A stretch of DNA of 29,821 nt from a virus, in the IMG/VR virus record IMGVR_UViG_3300046675_000110, positions 1 to 29,821 of that record; one strand, given 5' to 3'. The notes under the pieces are model-generated. The model saw only the letters and a program-made list of their open reading frames with translations, ran no database searches and was not told the DNA's origin. Numbering within the stretch: position 1 is the first letter of the stretch; the number at the start of each line of letters is the position of its first letter. Of this stretch, positions 8,054 through 14,530 are shown piece after piece. A program made the translations under genes and the position numbers.

Positions 8054-8704
8054 CTACATAGGCTGCGGCAGAACCGCCAGACTTCCATACGCGCTGATCG
8101 CGCCGCTGAACGTCGCCCTGACATTGAGATACACAGGCGTCCCGACAGGGAAGAACAGCACCCTGGCGATGCTGCCAATCGTCAAATCCGCACCGATGAC
8201 CGAAGGAATAGCGCCAGCTCCGAACCAACCGGTGCCGAACGCGCCGGGCGCTGTCTCGATCGCGCCAGCCGTGATGCCGACCGAGACACTGGCCACGGTC
8301 ACCGAGCCGGTGCCGGTCAGGCACAGCGTGCCGATCAGCATGTTGTTGCCGCCGCTGACTAGACTGATGCTGGTGACCCCGGCGACCACGCCCGACGTCA
8401 GCGGCACCGCCCCGGCCAGATCCAGCTCGGTGAACTGTGGCTGCAGGCGGGAGAACTTGTCGTTGGTGCTGGCGACCGATGCCGCGAGCCCGACGGTCAG
8501 CGTGGTGATGTGGCCGTCGATCGTGGTGATGGCCGTGGTGTTGGCGGTGACCTGGGCCTGCAGCGCGGTGAGATCACCCGTGTTGCTGCCGTGCGAGGCG
8601 CTGAGCCGCTGCAGATACTGGTAGAATTCCTGGGTCGCGAACGCACCGTTGCCCTGCACTGTGGCAATGGGCCTGTCGCCATAGACAATGCCGGTGCCCG
8701 ACAT
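8054..8704 (-). CDS. Candidate tail-needle / tail-tip protein (gp26 position)
   Basis: This is a 216-residue protein. The first 35 residues (GTGIVYGDRPIATVQG, then FYQYLQRLSA) lead into a short coiled-coil-like region at about 42-85 (LTALQAQVTANTTAITTIDG). The rest is beta-rich and ends in hydrophobic strands. P22 gp26, the needle that plugs the tail, contains a similar ITANTKAIT-type coiled-coil stretch and follows gene 10 in the P22 order 4-10-26. This gene sits after the gp10-like gene and its two satellite adhesin genes. The helix here is much shorter than in gp26, so it may instead be a plug, fibre or spike tip. The ATG shares one base with the upstream stop (TGATG). Role inferred from position and a short motif. 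Confidence 0.5.
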   Translation of the reverse strand: MSGTGIVYGDRPIATVQGNGAFATQEFYQYLQRLSASHGSNTGDLTALQAQVTANTTAITTIDGHITTLTVGLAASVASTNDKFSRLQPQFTELDLAGAVPLTSGVVAGVTSISLVSGGNNMLIGTLCLTGTGSVTVASVSVGITAGAIETAPGAFGTGWFGAGAIPSVIGADLTIGSIARVLFFPVGTPVYLNVRATFSGAISAYGSLAVLPQPM

Positions 8705-9225
8705 CAGCTCGCCATACCCTGGTCGATGTCGATGTATATACCGATGACATTACGCCTGACTGGATCGGTGCATTCCAGCTTGATCACCCGCTGGCGGAAC
8801 TGGCCCATCTTGAGCCAGCGCAGGCGCGTTTTGTAATGGCCGAGGGCACCGATGTCGCGCGGCTTCACCAGGGTCGACCATGTGCGTGCGCCGTCGTCGC
8901 TGACGGTGAGGCGCCACTGCGGTCGCTGCGCGGGGCCGGTTGCCTCGGTGATGATGTGCGGCGTGCAGCCGGGACCGGCCGCCGGATCGATCTCGCCGCT
9001 CACCACGAACGCACCGCCGTTGCCGTTGTTCTGCGGGAAGTCGAGCGGTGGCCCGAGGGTGGTCAGATAGACCGCTGGCTGCTGCGCGAACGGGATCTCG
9101 CCGCTGACGCCCATCCACTGCGGGGTGCCACTCAGTGATACGAACAGTTGGCGCGTGGCTGCCACCGAGAGATCGACGAAGCCGTGTTGCGGTTGGAACA
9201 GCAGCTCGCTGTCGGTGAGGGTTTC
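8704..9225 (-). repeat. Duplicated C-terminal module, copy 1
   Basis: This segment encodes 173 residues from ETLTDSELLF to QGMAS and the stop. Aligned by hand with copy 2 at 10455-10973, 126 of about 172 positions are identical. Similarity begins abruptly at ETLTDS; the residues before it are unrelated in the two genes. The DNA around that edge is almost identical as well, so the limit looks like a recombination boundary. The module includes QWRLTVSDDGARTWS and RLRWLKMGQ motifs. Confidence 0.9.
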
Positions 9226-10455
9226 ACCAGCGGGCACGTCGTCCTCAATATCGACAATGCCGTAGATGGTCGAGCCGTCGCGGCTCATCCCCCACGCTTC
9301 GCCTTTGTACTCACCGAATTCGGTTGCAGCGTCTGGCAGCGTCGGCAACTGGTGCAGCGTGCCACTGTCGTCCCAATAGATCGCCCAGCGGTAGTTGTTA
9401 GTGCCACCCTCGTAGCCGCCGCCGCAGACGCGTGCGCCGGTAGCCGAGCAGCCATAGGCTTCCGTATTATTGCCGCCCGCCAATGCTCCAAGATCAGTGA
9501 TGGTGATGCCGTTCCATCGGGCGCCGTGGTAAGCACCCGCAGATGTGTGGCCAAAGCCAACGGCAATGGGCTCAATGGTGCCTCCAGCCACCCATGTTAC
9601 GACTGGCACTGATACGTCGGTAACGGGCTCCAAGCCGTTAAGGAAGTGCTGTACACCATAGACGGTGCTGCCAAGACCACCAATGGACGTGGTCGTCAGA
9701 CTGTCCCAGTAACACGGTCGATCGCTCCCGGTCGTGTCGTCCCAACAGATCCCCCAGATTATAGTTCCTGCGTCATTACAAGCTTGCGCTTGGTAAGGTA
9801 AAACTGAAACGAAACCCTGATAAAGCGTATGGAACGTCGTCCCTGTACCAAGCCAGAAGCCAGCGCTGAAATTATCCGCTTCGCCGACGATCAGAGACCC
9901 ATCCGCCGAACAGCATAGACCACCAGACCCCGTGCGGATTGTGGTCGATGGTAATGCAGTCGGGACCGTGACATCCCAGCGCGTCGCTCTGTCTGGTAGA
10001 GATAGACTGCTGATGCTGCTTCCAACGATACGGGAGGCATCGTCAGAACAGAGCCGATCAGATACGCCACCGCTTATACCGGTGCCGGGTAGAGCGCTAC
10101 TAAAACCAGCAACGGCGTAAGTTGCTGCTGGCAGCAAAGAGGTTTCCATCGAACCGCCGGATGTCCATTGGACAGGACCACCATCGGTGCCGAGGATAGT
10201 CGACGCATCAGGCACACAATAAACTGCCGATGACGGTGTCGTCGTGTGCGCAAGAGATGTGACAGTCGTGCCTTCCCATTTGACCGCCACTTGATTGCCA
10301 TCCGCGTCAAGCGCCCAACCGACAACGGTGTTGCCATCGCTGCTGACGTGTGCAGGAGACGACACCTGGACCCCTATTGGGGCACCCGGCAGCAACTCCA
10401 GCCGTTCGCAAACAGTGAACGGATCGCGCCAGACGACACCAACACGCGTGACCAT
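8704..10455 (-). CDS. Adhesin-like virion protein: HAF-type propeller fused to gp10-like C-terminal domain
   Basis: This 583-residue protein has two parts. Residues 1-410 hold about seven repeats of roughly 45-55 residues, each with a small-residue/DG turn, a V/I-V/I-G strand and an aromatic strand: SSDGNTVVGW, CSDDASRIVGS, CSADGSLIVGE, CSATGARVCGG, MSRDGSTIYGI. This is the HAF-repeat pattern and suggests a seven-bladed propeller. Residues 411-583 form the C-terminal domain with SDDGARTWS and TDPVRRNVIG, recalling the end of P22 gp10-like stabilization proteins. The next gene upstream has a close copy of this domain behind an unrelated N-terminus. I infer that the C-terminal part docks on the tail and the propeller binds something outside. 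The ATG overlaps the upstream TGA by one base (TGATG). Confidence 0.75.
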   Translation of the reverse strand: MVTRVGVVWRDPFTVCERLELLPGAPIGVQVSSPAHVSSDGNTVVGWALDADGNQVAVKWEGTTVTSLAHTTTPSSAVYCVPDASTILGTDGGPVQWTSGGSMETSLLPAATYAVAGFSSALPGTGISGGVSDRLCSDDASRIVGSSISSLSLPDRATRWDVTVPTALPSTTIRTGSGGLCCSADGSLIVGEADNFSAGFWLGTGTTFHTLYQGFVSVLPYQAQACNDAGTIIWGICWDDTTGSDRPCYWDSLTTTSIGGLGSTVYGVQHFLNGLEPVTDVSVPVVTWVAGGTIEPIAVGFGHTSAGAYHGARWNGITITDLGALAGGNNTEAYGCSATGARVCGGGYEGGTNNYRWAIYWDDSGTLHQLPTLPDAATEFGEYKGEAWGMSRDGSTIYGIVDIEDDVPAGETLTDSELLFQPQHGFVDLSVAATRQLFVSLSGTPQWMGVSGEIPFAQQPAVYLTTLGPPLDFPQNNGNGGAFVVSGEIDPAAGPGCTPHIITEATGPAQRPQWRLTVSDDGARTWSTLVKPRDIGALGHYKTRLRWLKMGQFRQRVIKLECTDPVRRNVIGIYIDIDQGMAS

Positions 10456-10973
10456 CAGCTCATCCCCTGCCCGACATCGAGATAGACGCCGATGATGTTC
10501 TTGCGCACCGGGTCGGTGCTCTCCAGCCTGATCATACGCTCACGGCTCTGCCCCATCTTCAGCCAGCGCAGCCGGGTGAGGTATTTACCCAGCTTGCCCA
10601 TCGAGCGTGGCTTCACCAGCGTGCTCCAGGTGCGGCCACCGTCGTCCGACACCGACAGGCGCCACTGCGGATCGGCCGCCGAGCCAGATGCCTCGGTGAC
10701 GATGTAGGGCGTGCAGCCTGGGCCAGCGGCGGCCTCCAGCGTGCCGGTGGGCGCGAACCCGCCGCCATCGCCATTGTTCCCGGCAAAGTCCAGCGGCGGC
10801 CCCTGTGTGGTCAGGTAGACGGCCGGTGTCGAGCCGAACGGCAGCGCGCCGCTCGGTCCCATCCACTGCGGTGTGCCGCCGAGCGAGATGAACAGCTGGC
10901 GCGTAGCCAGCACCGACAAATCGACGAAGCCGCGCTGCGGCTGGAAGAGAAGCTCGCTGTCGGTGAGGGTTTC
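10455..10973 (-). repeat. Duplicated C-terminal module, copy 2
   Basis: This segment encodes 172 residues from ETLTDSELLF to VGQGMS and the stop. It is the closest match to copy 1 (8704-9225), about 73 percent identical by hand count, and shares the TGATG stop-start junction with the following gene. The segment in between, 9226-10454, belongs to the unrelated propeller part of the next gene. Confidence 0.9.
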
Positions 10974-12140
10974 AAACGCACCACCCGCCAGAGTGATATC
11001 GATCGTCGCATAACAGATGCCACTGCGTTGTTGGATCACTCCACCAAAGGTGCCAACAGTGCCACCAGAACCAAAGCCGCCGCTACCAAAAGAGAAGCCT
11101 TTCGGGTAAAACCGCTCGACACCTATTGACGCATCGTAGTCACCGACATGAACCTCAAACAAAACTGGACACACAAGCTGGTCAGACACGCTGGTGTTCA
11201 GCGACAGGCCGCCCGGCACGGCGTTGCCGATATTGTTGAACTGGATCGACGCAGGATCAATGCCCCATGGGTTCGTGAGATCCGCGAGGCCGCCATACGA
11301 AATTAGTGCCAGATCACACTCTTCAGGACCAACGCCAATTCCAGTCACTGACCACGTCACGGAGTAAGCCGCCGTTGGCGTTATTACTGATGGTGCCAGC
11401 GCGTAGAATAGCTCGGCATTTGTCGTGCAGTAGTGCTGCACGCTATGGATCGTATCCCAGTTTATGGTGTTGAACGATCCACCGCCAAGACGGGTGAATG
11501 TCAGGCCTGGAAAGGTGAAATGATCAACCGAAACCGGTGACGGATATGGTAGTGACGTCGCAGTCCCTGTAGAGAATACCAACGCAAACACGACGGTGTT
11601 AGGTTGTGTTGTCCCGAACTCCTCGGAAGAAACAGGCGTGACGACGCCCCAGCTTCCCGAGGCGCCACCCAGGTTGTCTCTGTTTGGCATCTGCGTTGAA
11701 CCGAGCAGCGTCACCCCGGCATACCAAGCCCCTTGATTGGTGCCATGTACCGGATTGGTATTCCATGCATCGTCAAATTGCGGCGTGTAGGGTTTTATGA
11801 TCCCAGGCACCTCCGTGACGACAGCAAAGACATCAAAGCTGTCCGATGAACTGCTGCTGCCGTCGTTATGGTAGGCTACCCGACCATCATCGATGTCCTG
11901 TTGGGTGAACTGCGTGGTTGGGGATCCGTCCTTAAGGATACCGCCATGACTGGGTGGTGAAGTGACGGTGTAGGCCACGTTGCCATCGACGATTGGTGCG
12001 CCTGGGCCAATATAAACACCGCCGCCATCGGTGCTGCCGTAGCTGTAATTCATCTGGATCGAGGTGATAGTCGTCGTAACACCGATCCCCGCATTGATGA
12101 AGCCGCTGACTCTGAGTGTCGGATCGGCTGGATCAGCCAT
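10455..12140 (-). CDS. Adhesin-like virion protein: CSPG repeat plus gp10-like C-terminal domain
   Basis: The 561-residue reading starts at the ATG at 12140 (MADPADPTLRVSGF). A frame reaching 12239 would add 33 Arg/Cys-rich residues inside the upstream gene. Residues about 55-105 match the CSPG/cadherin-like repeat (YTVTSPPSHGGILKDGS, FTQQDIDDGRVAYHNDGS, DSFDVFAVV), common in large adhesins. Residues 110-385 are beta-rich, with no family I know (SWGVVTPVSSEEFG, HYCTTNAELFYALAPS). Residues 390-561 are the duplicated gp10-like C-terminal domain (SDDGGRTWS, STDPVRKNIIG, VYLDVGQGMS). The protein is probably on the virion, held by the C-terminal domain. The start codon shares a base with an orphan TGA that belongs to a scar of a lost copy of the same module. 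Confidence 0.75.
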   Translation of the reverse strand: MADPADPTLRVSGFINAGIGVTTTITSIQMNYSYGSTDGGGVYIGPGAPIVDGNVAYTVTSPPSHGGILKDGSPTTQFTQQDIDDGRVAYHNDGSSSSSDSFDVFAVVTEVPGIIKPYTPQFDDAWNTNPVHGTNQGAWYAGVTLLGSTQMPNRDNLGGASGSWGVVTPVSSEEFGTTQPNTVVFALVFSTGTATSLPYPSPVSVDHFTFPGLTFTRLGGGSFNTINWDTIHSVQHYCTTNAELFYALAPSVITPTAAYSVTWSVTGIGVGPEECDLALISYGGLADLTNPWGIDPASIQFNNIGNAVPGGLSLNTSVSDQLVCPVLFEVHVGDYDASIGVERFYPKGFSFGSGGFGSGGTVGTFGGVIQQRSGICYATIDITLAGGAFETLTDSELLFQPQRGFVDLSVLATRQLFISLGGTPQWMGPSGALPFGSTPAVYLTTQGPPLDFAGNNGDGGGFAPTGTLEAAAGPGCTPYIVTEASGSAADPQWRLSVSDDGGRTWSTLVKPRSMGKLGKYLTRLRWLKMGQSRERMIRLESTDPVRKNIIGVYLDVGQGMS

Positions 12141-12159
12141 CAGCTCATGCCCTGCCCGA
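12137..12159 (-). repeat. Scar of a third C-terminal module copy
   Basis: These 23 bases match 10452-10474 at 22 positions. In both places the minus strand reads as the codons for GQGMS, a TGA, and an overlapping ATG of the next gene. Here the GQGMS reading is not in the frame of the preceding gene, which stopped at 12184, so it is a non-translated remnant. It shows that a complete module, or at least its end, once stood before the gene that starts at 12140. Confidence 0.75.
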
Positions 12160-12183
12160 TGACGGTTTGAAAGCCGTATGGCA

Positions 12184-13866
12184 TCAGCCGCTCGCTGGCA
12201 GCAGCAGCCAGTCGTCCCCCGGCGCATTGGCGATCGCATTGGTGCTCGACCACGTCAGCACCACAGGCGTCAGCTCGGTGTCGCCATACCCCACCGTGCT
12301 CACCCAGCACTGGATCTGATGGCTCGGTGTATACACACTGATGCCGATCCACACCCAGGTCGACCACGCCGACCACTGATACTCGGCATCGAGGATCGGT
12401 GCCGCATCGGCATCGAACAGCTTCACCACGATCTGGTTGTCGGTGCCCGGTGAGCTGGTGTCGTTGGCAATGGTGATCTGCATCGAGCTGTTGCCGAACG
12501 TCAGGCCGCGCGTCGTGCCGTCATCCGGCAGCAGCACCCAGTCGCTGAACACGAACCCGTTGAAGCTGTCGCCCACCCCGGTCAGCGCGCCCACCGTCTC
12601 GATCTGCGATGGCGTCGTCAGGGTGATCGCGGCGGGGCAGAACTCTTCCGTCACCTGCTGGGTGTAGGGCGCGCCGACGCCGCTCTCGACGTCGATCTCA
12701 AACCGCTTCAGGAACGCGCGGCGGCGATCGCTGTGGATCGGTGGCCCGACGATCAGCGCCCGCATGGTGTGGCCGAACTCGGTGAACACGTTGTTGTTCA
12801 GCTGATCGACCCGGCCCGACAAGCTGTCGCCGAACAGGATCTCAGGATACTGCTCGATCGATGAGCTGGCGTTCAGCGCGCAGTTGACCCGCCAGCGGCC
12901 GATGCTGCTGTCGGCATTATCGGCGGTCCAGCTCTCCCGCTCGTGCCAGCGCTTGGTGGCGAGATCCAGCACCCATGTCGCCTTGGCAGCGGGGAACGTG
13001 ATGGCGATCAGCTTGTGACCCTGCCACGTGTAGCTGAACGCCCTGGCATACTGGTGCCCGGTGTATTTTGCCCACTGCGCCTCGATGGCGTGGTTGCTCA
13101 TCCGCATCGGGACGAAGCTCTCCAGCCGCCAGAAGATCAGATCATCGCCCAGGAAGAACAAAGTGTTGTCTTCCAACACAAGGCTGTAGGGCGCCATCAG
13201 ACCGCGTTGGATCAGTGCGCCGAAGCTGCGGCTGAACGGGAATGCCGGTGGCGCGTTGGCGGCGTTATACCAGACCTCACCGACCTTCTCGCCGAACACG
13301 AACAGCTGCTCGTGGCTGTTGGCGATGCCGACAATCAGATCGCTGGTGGTGCTCTTGGTGGTGAAGTTGAGTGGGGGCGCCGGATCGACACCATCGGGAC
13401 CAATCAGCGGATCGGTGCCGTTCCAGAATGGCTGGCTGACAAAGAACCGCGTCGTGCCGCGCACTGAGAACACGAAGAACGTGTCGTAGTAGGTGACGGT
13501 GTTGCACGGCGGGAACGACGGATCGGTGATCTGATGCACGCCGGATGTGCTGTTGTAGGTCCAGCCCGAGACCCCATCGACCCAGCAGATCGTGGTGCCG
13601 TTGTTGGCGATCGAAACACCGTTGGGGCTGACTGAGGTGCGGCCGAGGAAGAACGCGGTGCCGAAGTGATCGAGGTGATAGAGGCCGTCGTTGGTGAGCG
13701 CGTAAACGAAGCCGCCCATCGCGGTGAACGCCATGACGGCACTGCTGTCGCCGCAGACCGTGAACGGCGCGGTGCCGGGCGCCGTCCAGATCCCGACCGG
13801 GGCTTTGTCCTTGGCGTCCTGGATGCCGGTCTCGGCGAGCACGTTCACTGCCCGCGACGCATTCAT
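12184..13866 (-). CDS. Packaged-DNA stabilization protein, P22 gp10-like propeller, with foreign C-terminus and damaged 5' end
   Basis: The 560 residues from the first usable ATG match the gp10-like family, which seals the portal and holds packaged DNA. Motifs include RAVNVLAETG near the N-terminus, RSFGALIQRG, NTLFFLGDD, MSNHAIEAQW, WQGHKLIAITFP, RWHERESW and EFGHTMRAL, ending the family region at DVESGVGAP (about residue 400). As I recall, homologs then continue into an SDDGG-type domain. Here residues 405-560 are a different beta-rich, lectin-like segment (FSDWVLLPDDGTTRGLTFG, WVWIGISVYTPS). Upstream of the ATG the same frame still reads AVPQVTDWLAQSYVSNSIP, which looks like the true N-terminus. 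No ATG, GTG, TTG or CTG lies between it and the stop at 13978-13980, and the ATG at 13866 has no ribosome site. The gene may be poorly expressed or use an unusual start. Confidence 0.8.
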   Translation of the reverse strand: MNASRAVNVLAETGIQDAKDKAPVGIWTAPGTAPFTVCGDSSAVMAFTAMGGFVYALTNDGLYHLDHFGTAFFLGRTSVSPNGVSIANNGTTICWVDGVSGWTYNSTSGVHQITDPSFPPCNTVTYYDTFFVFSVRGTTRFFVSQPFWNGTDPLIGPDGVDPAPPLNFTTKSTTSDLIVGIANSHEQLFVFGEKVGEVWYNAANAPPAFPFSRSFGALIQRGLMAPYSLVLEDNTLFFLGDDLIFWRLESFVPMRMSNHAIEAQWAKYTGHQYARAFSYTWQGHKLIAITFPAAKATWVLDLATKRWHERESWTADNADSSIGRWRVNCALNASSSIEQYPEILFGDSLSGRVDQLNNNVFTEFGHTMRALIVGPPIHSDRRRAFLKRFEIDVESGVGAPYTQQVTEEFCPAAITLTTPSQIETVGALTGVGDSFNGFVFSDWVLLPDDGTTRGLTFGNSSMQITIANDTSSPGTDNQIVVKLFDADAAPILDAEYQWSAWSTWVWIGISVYTPSHQIQCWVSTVGYGDTELTPVVLTWSSTNAIANAPGDDWLLLPASG

Positions 13867-13942
13867 CGGAATGCTGTTGCTGACGTAGCTCTGTGCGAGC
13901 CAGTCGGTGACTTGAGGAACGGCACCTACTCCCTTATGCTGC

Positions 13943-13978
13943 GAGCAGTGCTCGGGGCGCGAACCCCTGGCACTGCTC
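13943..13978 (+). repeat. Stem-loop between the gp10-like gene and the HNH gene
   Basis: GAGCAGTG (13943-13950) pairs with CACTGCTC (13971-13978). The stem continues through C-G and T-G pairs and one mismatch to GGGG/CCCC, closing a CGCGAA loop. The T-G wobble pairs in RNA only from the plus strand, which favours a role in the HNH gene leader, 28 bases ahead of its ATG. No T-run follows. It may mark the edge of the inserted HNH element. Confidence 0.5.
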
Positions 13979-14005
13979 TAACCTTAGCCTGTGGAAGGGA
14001 AGGCT

Positions 14006-14530
14006 ATGGCTCCGAAGAAGCTGCCACCAGCGCGCAAACTGCGCCAGTTGTTCGACTACGACCAGGACAGCGGGACGCTCACCAGGAAACCAGCTCCGCG
14101 ATCGGCTTTCAACAGCGACAGAGCCTGGGCAGCACACAAACAACGCATAGGTGAGGCCAGCAGGTCTACGGATGGCCAGAGATATGTCCGCGTTTGTATA
14201 GAATACAGCATCTTCAAAGCCCATAGAATCATTTGGAAGATGGTCACCGGAAGAGAACCGCCACCCATAATTGATCATATCAATCGCAACACTAAAGACG
14301 ACAGATGGTGTAATCTTCGACAGGGAACTAGTTCGCAAAGTAATGCCAACCGCCGGTCTATTGGGAGGAGCCTGAAGGGTGCGCACTTCAGGGGAAGATC
14401 GTGGGAATCCTCGATTCAGGTGCGAGGACATTATCGGTATCTCGGCACCTTTCCCACCGAGGCAGCCGCGCACGCCGCCTACTGCGAGGCCGGTCGGAAG
14501 GCATTCGGTGAATTCTTCCATCCAGGTTAG
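14006..14530 (+). CDS. HNH homing-type endonuclease with AP2 DNA-binding domain
   Basis: This 174-residue protein is read from the ATG at 14006, which is preceded by GGAAGGGAAGG; a GTG at 13991 in the same frame has no better site. Residues 15-110 form the HNH_3-type nuclease: FDYDQDSGTLTRK, KAHRIIWKMVTG with His73, IIDHINRNTKDDRWCNLR with Asp90, His91, Asn94 and Asn103. Residues 121-172 are an AP2-like domain (KGAHFRGRSWESSIQV, YRYLGTFPTEAAAHAAY). Proteins of this type are mobile genes that nick or cut a phage target and spread by repair. It lies head-on in the operon, is less GC-rich than its neighbours, and overlaps the stop of the gp4-like gene. Its other side abuts the damaged start of the gp10-like gene, which is probably its insertion site. 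Confidence 0.88.
   Translation: MAPKKLPPARKLRQLFDYDQDSGTLTRKPAPRSAFNSDRAWAAHKQRIGEASRSTDGQRYVRVCIEYSIFKAHRIIWKMVTGREPPPIIDHINRNTKDDRWCNLRQGTSSQSNANRRSIGRSLKGAHFRGRSWESSIQVRGHYRYLGTFPTEAAAHAAYCEAGRKAFGEFFHPG

Noticed and set aside
13934-14521. A 195-codon minus-strand frame across the HNH gene, starting just after the gp4-like stop
   Set aside because: It is antisense to a clear HNH/AP2 protein, has no recognisable motif and odd composition; it might have been the original gp10 start region but shows no similarity to it.
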